The notes below the pieces were generated by a model that saw only the letters and a list, made by a program, of their open reading frames with translations, was not told where the DNA came from and ran no database searches. Shown here piece by piece: positions 22,146-33,600 of a DNA stretch of 64,000 bases; position 1 is the first letter of the stretch, and each line of letters opens with the position of its first letter. This DNA comes from Rachycentron canadum. Its lineage: Eukaryota; Chordata; Actinopteri; Carangiformes; Rachycentridae. Both the position numbers and the translations under genes were made by a program. The stretch lies in the NCBI GenBank assembly GCA_038496675.1, contig CM076669.1, positions 6,132,656 through 6,196,655 on the forward strand, in the 5' to 3' direction.

Positions 22146-23629
22146 TGATTGCAATCATTTTATGTTCAACAAAAGTATTTATGGTACCAAGTTGATACAA
22201 AAAATTCTAAAAATGTGATAGTATTTGTTTTTCTAGAGTACCTCAGGTCTGGAGAAGTAAATCTTAAGGACTGATGGGGGCATAATAAACCTACAGATGT
22301 GCTAGTCTTGCATAACATGCAAAGGGAAGTTTAAGAAGACAGACACTGAAACAATAACAACAGTAAGTGGAATAGGGGCAATTGCAAAAGCATTGACATG
22401 TCTGCTGGGGCTTGAGTCAGTTCAGTCAAAATGTTCATATCCTGAAACGTTATCATTGCACACTAGCGCCACAGAGGCTAATGTTAGTTTGTTTGGGCTA
22501 ACCTAGTGATAGCTCATAATGTCAGTTCAGCGACTATAGCGTTTGTAGGCTACTGTCATTTATGAAAGTGATGAATAGGCTAGCCAGCTGAGCTAGCTGG
22601 TTAGCATGCTAACTTCGGTGGAAAAAAAGAAGCAATAGAAATAAAAGTGCTAACAGTAGTGTCGCAGGTAATGCTAATGTTAGCTATGTAGCAATAGCAA
22701 AACTTGTTAGTCACCATGTTACTGAGTTTAAACTGCTGCCTGTATATTGACATAATGGAGAGGAGTGTTTGAGTGCAGGGATATTAAATTTTGTTTTGAA
22801 ATTTGTGGAATATCAAAGAATTGGTAGTCATTTTTGATATTCAAGTCAGTTGTAAGTCGACTGTAATTAAACCAGCAGACTAACTGATCAGGCTCTGTGA
22901 AAGATTCAGTATCTTATGAATCTAAAACCGCTAGAGGCTCATACTTTGAGATATTGAAATCCAGATTTTTGTGATTACAGAAATGGAAAAACCCCAGACA
23001 TGTTGTGGCTTTTCGTAAGTGTCAGTTTAAGTTAACATTTTCATTTCTAGGGGGTTTTGTTTAAGAAGACAAAGGTCTTAAATTAGTCAGACCTTTCTTT
23101 AAGATTGAAGATAAGAGAGAGGCTCTGTGTTTTTTACATCCAATTTTGTACAAATGTACATATGAATTTGGTACTGGGCAGAGTCTGAGTCAGAGAAATC
23201 CAACCTGATTCAGTTCGGTTCCTTGAATCCAAGGCTTAGGTGTATCTCTGCACATACTGATTTAAGAAAAAAAACACAGTGATAAAGCAAATCTGGATGC
23301 CAGTAATCCTTCAGTTCTCCCACAATCCAAAGGGCTCTCCCTCTTCTCCTCCTCCTCCTGTGGCGATGGCCATGTGGGAGTTAAGTCACAGCTCAGCCCA
23401 GGATTTTATCGATCCATTATGGAGGAGTCCTCTGGCAGCTTCCCTTGTTACCTATGAATCATCTGGGTAACTGTGTGGTGCATCGGCTTGCCTGACACTG
23501 TAATACACAAAGAAATGGATATACAGGAAGGAGTGTTGGTGGTAGATTTCATTTCCCCTCATATAACCTCCCGCCCTCTCAAATTCTTCCTTTATAAGGC
23601 CTTACTTTAATGCCGAGCATGAATAATCG
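22146..23629. other. Non-coding; cluster of GCTAAC/GCTAGC words
   Basis: From about 22460 to 22700 the words GCTAA, GCTAG and TTAGC recur, including the 14-bp palindrome GTTAGCATGCTAAC at 22600-22613. Such words are typical of degenerate fish repeats. No coding exon is seen. Confidence 0.45.
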
Positions 23630-23825
23630 CTCTTCTGGCTGGCATGATAGCAACCTAACGCTCTCATTAATTTGAGTGACAAAGAATTGATTACAACTGT
23701 AATTTCCCTATTCACACCAGCAATATTCTACTTTGTGGGAGACTTGAACAGGCAATTCAGATGCTGCATATAGAATGAATACGACCTTGAATGAGGTAGT
23801 ATTATTTGACTAATTACACAGAAAG
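23630..23825. promoter_or_regulatory. Candidate conserved non-coding element
   Basis: Non-repetitive, AT-rich sequence with homeodomain-like ATTA/TAAT words (for example CTCATTAATTTGAGTGAC and TTGACTAATTACACAG). It looks like vertebrate conserved non-coding DNA. This is an impression from texture only. Confidence 0.2.
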
Positions 23826-24744
23826 AACAATGACTGTGACAGATTTTATTTTTATTTTTTAAAGGATACAAAAGTCAGTAAGGGTTTGCCCCCCCCCTTT
23901 CCCCTCTCTATTAGTGGCTGATGTTAGCAGATTTTCACTCAAGAACATATGATCATCTGGATCTGTGCTCATCAAAGTCCAATTTTATGCTGTGAAGCTG
24001 AAAATGTGGCATCATCTGGAAACCAGTATGTAGCTTTGTGTTTGCACAGTGTCTACTATTGAGAACTAAAGTCCATCCAATGTTTAGGACTAACACAGTA
24101 TTAAGACGAATACATAAATACATGTGTATACATGTGTCCAGTATATGTATGTATATAGTAGTATATTTAGTTTATGATTTGAACAATGAACAAACAATGA
24201 ATTATTATTGGTCCAATTTACTGGTAAGGGTCTAATGAAAACAAATATATATTCTTTTTAATTATTATTATTAATTATTCAAATATATAATATTTATTAA
24301 GATTTTGGTTGATAATGTGGATTTTTTAACACATTTACTAGATTTTTTTCTTGTGAAATATGTAGTTTTATAGTTTTGACCTATAAAACTTCTTCAAAAC
24401 AACAATCCGAGGGGATTAAATTGACTACAGGCATCAAGGGGTCATGGCTTATAAAATATATAATCTTTGACATGTAATCTTTATAATGGCCACAAGACAA
24501 AAAAGGTTGTGCACTGCTGCTTTATATTCCTAAATATTTCCTTCATGTTCTCCTATATTTAGATAAGGTAAATTCACTTACAGCAGTGTCACATATTCAC
24601 AGTTTTTTTTTAATGACTGAACTATTATTAGGAACCATTACTAATCATTAACTGGATTATTTTTTCCATTAGGTAATCAATGAAGTGCTAAATGTGGACT
24701 AAATGTTAGAAAACTGGTCCTCACAGTTTCCTTAAGCCTGAGGA
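23826..24744. other. Non-coding, AT-rich
   Basis: No exon or recognised repeat. It includes a C-run near 23890 and ATTATT-rich sequence at 24250-24300. Confidence 0.4.
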
Positions 24745-24935
24745 AATGACTTCATTTGCTTTGGTCGACTAACAATTTCAAACCAAAAGAGATTTGATTT
24801 TAAATCAAATTATAAAAGAAAAGAAACAAATCTTCACATGTTAGAAGCTGCAGCCACTGAAGTGTTTGACATTTCTGCTTGATGAATAAAAAACAGTCAA
24901 TCAGTTGATCCAAATGTTGGATGTCACGTTTGTAC
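24745..24935 (-). repeat. Diverged fish dispersed repeat (same family as 4651), reverse copy
   Basis: In plus-strand reading 'AAATCTTCACATGTTAGAAG' and 'CAGCCACTGAAGTGTTTGAC' correspond to the reverse complement of the family at 4651 and 5455. It is partial. Confidence 0.55.
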
Positions 24936-25289
24936 TTTATTATCTGGACAAGAATTGAAAATAATTTTTTTTTTTTAGTTACTAAACCTGCCTTTGTAAT
25001 AATGACCCCCAGAGGGACAATGTGCAAATCTACAGGTAAATAAGTGAGTATCACATATCCTGGTTCTCCATGAATATTGGCCATTGGTCCAGGGGGAAGG
25101 AATTCAACTCTGTTTCTCCCTCTCGGCTCGTTGCTCTGTGCTGCTTTACACTCTATCTCTCCCGCTTTCTCACTGCCTGTCACTTTGTCATCCGTGGCCC
25201 TCACACATCTGCCTGGTTGTGATAATAGCTACCCCTGTCAACAAGAAGCAGGGGAGGGCAGCAGAACGCCCAGGGGCCTACACAGCTTG

Positions 25290-25314
25290 CACACACACAC
25301 ACACACACACACAC
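25290..25314. repeat. (CA)n microsatellite
   Basis: CA dinucleotide run. Confidence 0.95.
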
Positions 25315-25767
25315 AATCACACGCATGCGAGCAAACACACACTGCACAAGCCACACAGCCTCAATTAAATTACAAAACGTGTTCCCTGGCCTGATGATTG
25401 TGGGATCGGTAAATGTTTGCCTGCTCAATGAACGCTTGGATGCTGCCCGGAGCCGGCGAGTTAGTTAGCATGCAGGGTGTTCATGGAAGGCTGAACAGGC
25501 AAGTGGAAAACAGAAAGGAAGATGAGGATGAGAGGAGCAAAGAAAGAAGAGAGAGTGATAGTGCAGAGTGAACTACCAGTCTGTAAAATCACAGCCAACC
25601 TTCACCCACTATCCTCAGTATTTTTCTCTCTTTTACTCTCAATACAGGAAGGTTTGTCCAAACAAAACTACTGATGTCAGGAACCAGAGCTGATGGAACT
25701 GGAAGACTATTTTTTTCCTGCACACTCACTGCAGACCACTCAAAACTAAAATCAAAGGCCAATGCAC

Positions 25768-25793
25768 GATGATGATGATGATGATGATGATGA
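25768..25793. repeat. (GAT)n microsatellite
   Basis: GAT trinucleotide run of about eight units. Confidence 0.95.
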
Positions 25794-25837
25794 CGACTTC
25801 TGTGTCTGTGCTGAGATAAACCTTTTATTCAATTTTA

Positions 25838-26160
25838 GATTGCCATACTAGTCGTATGGCCCTAAGGCTGGCAGTGTTGGTTAGTTCACCTCTTTGGTCT
25901 AGACAGAAATATCTGGATAAATTGCTAAGACACTTGGTGCAGACACTTGTCCGCCTCCGGACAAACTCTAATAACTTTGATCAGCCCTTAACTTCCTATT
26001 TTAAAGTCAGAGTTTTTAATTTGTGCAATATTTTTTTAATACTTTGGTTTTTGACTAAATGCTTAGAAAAACGAATGGTATTCCCATCAGCCCCAGCTGT
26101 TCTAGTGTATTAGCATGCTAATACACCAAACCAAAGCATTGTCATTGTTAGCAATTGAGT
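25838..26160 (+). repeat. Diverged percomorph dispersed repeat ('GGCTGGCAGTGTTGG' family)
   Basis: Ordered landmarks are 'AAGGCTGGCAGTGTTGGTTA', 'TTTGGTCTAGACAGAAATAT', 'TAATAACTTTGATCAGCCC', 'ATACTTTGGTTTTTGACTAA', 'ATTCCCATCAGCCCCAGCTG' and 'CATTGTCATTGTTAGCA'. These follow a repeat I recall as extremely common in percomorph fish. A perfect 22-bp palindrome centred on TTAGCATGCTAA lies at 26105-26126. No coding capacity. Confidence 0.75.
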
Positions 26161-29100
26161 CAACGCACGAAGCAGGAATTTCTAAAAAGAAGTGTAATTG
26201 AGCACAAATGTTAAAAACAAAAATGATCCCAGGAAGTTGACATTTGAGTAAAGGCAAATGCACAAGGCAAATTGATTTTAAACTTTAATGGGCAACGGAG
26301 GCAAGTAGACAGTGTCTCAGGAAACATGAGCACTAAGAAGATTATACCATTGGAATATACATACATCATTTTGCTAACTGAGACTGCTAAAGCTACATAT
26401 TAGCTTCAGCTGACCTTTTTGTACAGGGCACATGAGGACTGAGGGGTTTGACCTCTACTTATCACAGTGTAGTTACAAAGAGATTACTTCATGCCCACTA
26501 TGGGAAGGAACATTTAGAGAGACTAGTAACTCCTAATATGACGTAAATTTTGTATTAAGGTGGACTTGAAAAAAATCTACATCTATCCTTCAGCAAAAAA
26601 AGGAGTTTATGTCACATAGAACCCTTTTGGACCGATTTTTTTTTTTTCTGTAAGTGATACCATCCATCTTCACTGCTTACTGTCCCTGTGGGTCCTGCTG
26701 AGTCACATATTCCAGGAGAGAGAGCGAGAGAGAGTGAATGAGTAGGCATTCCTACCTTTGACTGTGTGTGTGTGTCATTCTCTTTAGTGGAAAGGTCTTT
26801 GGCATCAGCTGCCACTTCCTGGCCCTGGCGAACTAGACAGGCTGTACTGTCTCTTCTGTGTCTCCCAGACAACCACTGGGGGTGAAACTGAGGGGTCAAA
26901 GGGATGCTCTGTGTGTGTGTGTGTGTTGCTGGCCTGAGGATGTTTTGCTGCTGATCCAGAGGCTTGATATAGAACAGAACACGCATGCTTTTTATGAGTT
27001 GCTGCATGTGTGGTGTGTTTGTGCTCAGTTGTTTGGAGATGGCAAGAGCCGATTATTTGGTCTCTTGGTAGAAACGTTTCAGAACTATGAAATTTTATTA
27101 AGATGTTCATAGTCCCTGGAGGATGAATCCTAATGGCTTCGCTGATCCCCTTACCTTCCTATCTTCATATCAGCATAATGATTGGACTATCTAATCATTG
27201 GACTGTTACGGGAAGATACTGGCACTGTAAACATGTTATGATAATGTTAGACTCGTCCCAAAGCTGAGTCTTAAGTGCAGATGAGCCTTACAAAGTACAT
27301 TCAAAATCTGATCAAGCTGAGTTTGACATGTCTTATAAAGTTGTAACATTGCTTTTGCTTTGGCACCATACCTAGTCTCAACTAGACGTTTTCCTCGTAA
27401 TGATAAGGAAGTAATATTTGAAAAATTGTTTCCATTTTTCACCCATCCAACTATTTAGTTTCCTGCTGTGTAATCATCTTTACGGCCGCACTGACCTTCC
27501 TGCATGGCTTTAGACTTTTAGTTTTGTTCTGTGCTTGACAAGCCAAGGAAATGAAGTTAGGAGATCCCACAGTCACCGCTGAAAAATGTCTATAAAACGA
27601 ATGAGCTGAAGGTACAGAGACGACTGATGGTGTTTTAGGAGAAGTTAAAACCCACATGAACCGAGTTACTGAGAAATTTGATAAAATGAAATCAGGGGAG
27701 ATAACTGAGAAATTTGAATGTTTTCCTCTTTGTGGTTGAGTTCATTGGTGCACTTTTTTTTTTTTTTTAGTGCAGCCAGGTGCTGAATTATATGAGACTG
27801 TTTGCCTGAGATGGTGACACAGCAGTTTTCTGTATGTGTGTGTCCACTGGATGTGTTATGTAGCCTAGAGCTGTAAAGCTGAGCCATGCAAACCTTTTCT
27901 CTACCTCTATCAGTGACATCTTGTACACGCTCATATTCTCTCAGTGCAGCACATTACACATTTCTGTCCCCTCCTACTTTGTACTGTAGGTCAAGAGGAA
28001 TCCAAAACATGCTGCAGAGGTCCGCCAGCTGAGCTATGTGCAGCACATGGAAGCATATCGTAGGATATCAAGAATGCTTTCCTACCACACAGACACATGA
28101 CACACTGATGAAGGTTTGTCTAGGTCAGAGCCACATTGTACTGAGCTGTTAATGCTCAGGTCTGAGCTGTTAACATGGTGTCTGCAAGTTCTGACTCAGC
28201 ATGTGTCTCAAATCCCCACACGGTCATGTTCATGTCGTCAGAGGTGGATGCACTGTTACAGCTGCTAAGCTGCACGAATCCTCAAAACAATTACATGCGG
28301 ACTCAGCGTTTGATCTAGTGGTCTAAATGCTTGCAAAAATTGGCTCACTACTTGCACCATTTTCTATAAATGAGATTTAAGATCCCATAAAATTAGATTA
28401 GCATGTGCTGATGACTGTCGCTGGCTGTGTCACACACAGTCAGGAGGTTAACAGCTGGACATCGCATGAGAAAAGTAAATAAAGCAAAATTTCAGCTGCA
28501 AATAAGATTATGAAAGCATCACTTTCAGCAGAAAATATGCTGTTTTTCTTTTTTTGATGAACTTTAAGAGAGTCTGTTGTCACATCACCATCAGCCATTG
28601 ATTTCTTTTCAGTGTCTAATTCTGGAAGCACTGTCAGCTGCCTTCTCCATGAGAGGACCCTGTTTACTGTTTACTGCTGTGATACGTGTCTTCCTCCTGC
28701 AGCAGCAGACGAGCAACATTGTGATGCATGCGAGAAGTGAGTGAAATTCACTGCGACCTCACCGCCAGAAAATCTTGTGGATATTGGATGGCCTGTAACA
28801 GTGTTTTCAAAATTCCTGCAGGCCAAGATCAGGGAAAGACTGTGATTTGTGTGATAATGACAAATAAACTATAGCTGCAGTTTATGTTTTGGGTTAGGGA
28901 AAAAAAACACGTAGACAATGTGTGGACTTGGTTAAATTAATAATTATGGGGAAACTGCTCATGACTAAGAACTATAGTCTAACACGTTACTCCCTGTAGT
29001 AGTGCAACAAGTTTTTGCATAGATTAAACAAATGAGATTTAACACGTTAACCATCTCCTGGTTGTAGCTTAATATTTAAAGAACAGACATACGAGGTATC

Positions 29101-29395
29101 TTCTCCTCTAATACTTGGTAAACATGTCTTCCCAGAAATATTCTTCAGAGGTTTGGAAGCAATAAAGCTTGGTTAAGGTTAGTTAAAGATTGCGGTCACA
29201 GTAAATAAATGGGCAAATGTTAATTATAGGTCTGTGACAGTAAGAACCCCTCCCCCCCTCCATGAAATTGTCATAGAGTCCACTGTATAATTTATAAAAG
29301 CCAAAAATAATGAGATGTCATCTTTAAGTGCCTGTGACTTTCTTAACCAAATCCTTTTTAGATAATGAGCTGGTTTGCAGTTTTCTGGAAGCCGG
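26161..29395. other. Non-coding; no confident gene
   Basis: AT-rich DNA with short GT patches (26764-26775, 26911-26925). One acceptor-preceded open segment (27990-28100) is discussed under findings. No exon is recognised. Confidence 0.4.
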
Positions 29396-29441
29396 TTACT
29401 CATACTCTTTCAGCTCCTGCAGCCGCCTCTCGATGATGTTG
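29396..29441 (-). CDS. Weak candidate minus-strand terminal coding exon
   Basis: On the minus strand an acceptor-like TTTCTGCAGCGTGATGCAG is followed by one base and then NIIERRLQELKEYE and a TAA stop (29398-29396). The peptide has a charged, helical, protein-like C-terminal look, with codons typical of coding DNA (CGG CTG CAG GAG CTG AAA GAG). I do not know the protein, no upstream exon was recognised on this strand, and the segment is very short. Confidence 0.22.
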
Positions 29442-30219
29442 CTGCATCACGCTGCAGAAACAAAGACGTGGGTTGGCTCGGTAACCTTTCAGTCATTCTG
29501 TTATCTAATATACACCACTGCTGTGGCAAGTTTGACCCACGCTGTTAACCTGATAGTGACCCGAGACCTGGGATAGCGAACTGAGGCCATAAACCCAGGG
29601 ACGCCACTTTGCAGCCTCGGCAGACCTAATATTATCATGGTGGCAGAGGGAGGAGGTGTGAGGGTGGTGCTTGCAGATGATATGCAGCCAAGACTTTGAT
29701 TGATTGTGTTTGTCGCTTAGGTGTGTTTGGTTTCACTGTCCCTCATGAATCACTAATATGGATCTTATGGGCTTAAGCTATGCAGGTGACTGCTCTGAAG
29801 TCACACTGCTCAGTCATCAATCTGTGATTTTCACTAATGTCACCAGTTTAAGTGTCTGCCTTCAGAATAAAGCTCTGTCCACTGAGTATTTTTCTTGTGC
29901 CGCATATGAAGTAGGTCATGCTGTATATACCCTGTAAAGTACAGTGCAAAGCTTTTCATATGTGCATGCATTTTTCATGAGCCTTGCCGTGTGCGTAAGG
30001 AGGTTTGTGTGCCTCCATGTGTGCTGCCTCTGTCTTTGAGCTAAGCAGGGAAGTCTTCCCTGGAAATCTCTCTCAGAGTTTTTGTTCCTCTGTCGTTAAT
30101 TAGAAAGGCCAGCTAGAGAAGAGAGCAAACGGAGGAGTGCTGGAGAGCCTGCAGGGTGCTACTGTAAACCCAAAGAAGAGGGATGATGGTGGGAGTTAAA
30201 TAAGAGGGGAAGTGAGAAG
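29442..30219. other. Non-coding; no gene recognised
   Basis: Unique-looking sequence becoming purine-rich towards the gap at 30245. Confidence 0.4.
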
Positions 30220-30652
30220 AGGAGGAGGGGGGGGTGGGGGGTGGNNNNNNNNNNNNNNNNNNNNNNNNNNNNNNNNNNNNNNNNNNNNNNNNNNNNNNNN
30301 NNNNNNNNNNNNNNNNNNNNNNNNNNNNNNNNNNNNNNNNNNNNNNNNNNNNNNNNNNNNNNNNNNNNNNNNNNNNNNNNNNNNNNNNNNNNNNNNNNNN
30401 NNNNNNNNNNNNNNNNNNNNNNNNNNNNNNNNNNNNNNNNNNNNNNNNNNNNNNNNNNNNNNNNNNNNNNNNNNNNNNNNNNNNNNNNNNNNNNNNNNNN
30501 NNNNNNNNNNNNNNNNNNNNNNNNNNNNNNNNNNNNNNNNNNNNNNNNNNNNNNNNNNNNNNNNNNNNNNNNNNNNNNNNNNNNNNNNNNNNNNNNNNNN
30601 NNNNNNNNNNNNNNNNNNNNNNNNNNNGGGTGGGGGGTGGGGGGGTGGGGGG
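30220..30652. other. Assembly gap (383 N) inside G-rich repeat
   Basis: Bases 30245-30627 are N. Both flanks are G-runs separated by single T (GGGGTGGGGGGTGG type), prone to G-quadruplex formation and sequencing drop-out. The frames spanning the gap are artefacts. The true length is unknown. Confidence 0.95.
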
Positions 30653-33600
30653 GGTGATGAGCTAGAGGTAGAGAGTGGAAAGATCAGAGAGAGATGGAGG
30701 GAAATCCCCATGTCAAGTGGATATATACAGACACTGCTTGATGAGCAGAATCACAAAGACTAACCACAGACAACCTGTGTGGTTTGATTCTGTAAAACAT
30801 AAATGTGCATTTTAATGTACAGCTCATCATTCACTGCTGCTGCTGCACAACTTATCCTTGTGACAAGAACATGAAAAAAAGAAAGTTTTGACCAGTTAGA
30901 GACTCTTCACATTAAAAGAATTTCAAAAACTTATGTTTGACAAATTAGCATGAGATGAAACTTTAATGATTCCTGTGGGGAAACTGGCAGCCAGAGAATA
31001 ACAGAGATATCAGCAGAATCTAACTTGTGAAATAATAGTGAAGAGACAGAGTTTATAACTACTATTGAGGATAGTAAACAATGACAAGTGCATATTGTGA
31101 GCATTTCAACAGTCAATAAAATGATGGGCTTAATATATTACAACCTCACAATAACATCATCTCACTTTGCATATGCACCCTCCCAATAAAGGCTGAAAAC
31201 AGCTGTTGGCCTTATAAGATTTCCAAAGAGAAATTACAAATGAGAAAGTGACCATATCTCATTAACAAGAGCCCAGTAACGACTTTGTAAAATAAGTTAG
31301 TAGGGTAACAAGAAACTAGATTATCAAAAGTATAAACTAGTTAAAGTCACATGTCTCAGATCAGGAAGAAGCAGTGAAGTACTGGACAGGAAGTACAACA
31401 AAGCTATTAATCTAGGAAACAGTAGTTGTATGTAGAGGTTTGGTCATATCAGGGCGAATTTTGGACATCAAAAGAATAAAATATAAATACAACCTCTGCA
31501 GCAAATAGACATTCAAAAGCATTTTTTCAAATGTTAAATAATATATATATATTTAAATTTCAGAAATTAAATTAAAAGAAACGAGTGTAGTATAATGGTT
31601 GGCTTTGTTAAGTGGTTAAGTTGTTATTTAAGTTGCTATTTAATCAAAAAGACATGCTTGAAAAAGTTAGCCTGATGGATGTTGAGTTCAGTTTTTTTTT
31701 CTCACTCATTTTGGCTTGAAAGCTGGACTCCAAATTGTATACTTGAACCTTCAGTCCGAGCCAATGATCTGCCTCTAAAAACTGAATGAAGACTGCGTTT
31801 CACCAGCTATTTGTATCACACCACTAATTTTATGTGTGAAGTCTTTTCTAAGTTCAAAGTAGGAAGTAGCTATTTTCAAGCTCCACCATTAAAACTTCTC
31901 AGCTAGTATACTTTAGTCTGTTGGTAAGACACATCTCTACCTCCATCCAGTTTGAAGCTACAAATTATGGAAACAGAAAGTCACTTAATAGCATCACAAC
32001 CTATAACATCAACATTTCCATCATTCGGCCATTCAGTAGCATTTTGTAACTTGTATGTATATTGTGTTGTTTATAGTTTACATTGTTATTATTATTAATA
32101 AACCGCGTTTCAATCAAGTGTCAGGTTATTTGTCAAACATATATTTCCTTCCTACTTTTTTCCTCCTCACTGTAGCTGTCATATATTAGTACGCCAACAT
32201 GAGCTTGGCCACCTGGCAGGAAAAGGGTGTAAATATTGAATGGCAGCTAATCTCTACATAAGAAGTGTGGGGCGGCCTGTGATCTAATTTAGTGATTTCT
32301 AACTGTGTACTTAGTCTTCACATTCAGCTGGTGCAGCTGGCTGCAGAGAACTGCTATGATTGTAGTACCTTGTGGTTTGACTAGTTCTCAACTACTGTGT
32401 CCAAGGTCAAGAATGAACCCTGACAGTATTTATTTAGAGACATGATCTGTACAAAAAAAGAAAGCAGACATTCTTAATCCGAATATATATTTTCAGTGCT
32501 TACAAAAACTGTACACATGTAGAAGAATTCTTCCAGGGTTTGTATAGATTTAAAACTCCTTGTGGATGTAGAGTTAGTTACTAAAAAGAAGTGGAGAGCA
32601 CTTTGTGGACACACACTGTGGATGCTCATGAACTTTTAAGTGCTGGAGGATTGTGTGTTGTAATCCAAGGGGGAATCCAGGGGGGAGAGCAGGGTCAGAG
32701 AACAGGGGGGAAAGGGGGTGACTCAAATGGGTCTTTGTCTGTCGGGTATTTAGGCTAAAATTAGCTTGTTTATGTGATTTGTAGCATTCCTACAGGCATA
32801 AACACAACCACATGACAGAACCGAGGATCTCAGTGCAGTGATGTGAGGCGAAACTAATCAGAGCAACTGCAAACAACTTTCTGCAGATCAATGATTTATT
32901 GTGGTTCGTTCAGTATCAGGCTGTCTGCAGAGCTTTGCCAACATTGTGAGAAGCAGAACAAAATGATGACTATAATATTCATATAATCATCTTGTAAGAT
33001 GCATTATTATGTGTCTACTATTTAATAGTGAATTTAACTCCATCACACATTCCATTTATTGAGATCTACTTCTACTGTCTACTGTAGCTCAGATATTTTT
33101 AAGTTATTTAGCTCTAATAACTTATAAATGTTACGAGCAGCATCTCCATGGATACAAGTTACACAAACAGCTTTACCATCATCAGTTCATGTATACTTTT
33201 CCCAAAAATACAATATTTGTTTTTGCAAGCGGAAACAGAAATATAAAAGGTATTTTTCAAAGCTGCAGTTTTTCCTGCTGATGCCACTTTTGTCAATGAT
33301 ATCTTGGTCTCCTATGTCACCAAACTATAATCCAAGGGGTCATTTCTCACATTTGCTACAAGTCTTGTTGTTTCACCTGTGATGGCAAAGCTATACATCA
33401 AAACCAGCGGTAAAGGACAACGTGACTTTCTGCAGGTGAGAGCATTCATAGCTAATTTGAAATGACAATGTGAGTCATAGCATTTGTATGCTATACTACT
33501 ATATGCTCCTGTGTGCTGTTATCTCATATTTATTATATAACATTATGTACATTTGTACTTAATAATCATGTACTATAATGCATACGTTTATACTTTTTAT

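Larger units (their letters stand above)
24936..25837. other. Non-coding with microsatellites
   Basis: Contains (CA)n at 25290-25314 and (GAT)n at 25768-25793. Open frames over the CA run are artefacts. Confidence 0.45.

Noticed and set aside
23790..23810. let-7-like seed TGAGGTAGTA
   Set aside because: Only about ten bases match. The rest of the mature sequence and the complementary arm of a precursor are absent.
30196..30763. Long open frames spanning the N gap
   Set aside because: They exist only because N was translated as X. The flanking Gly/Pro residues come from G-runs.
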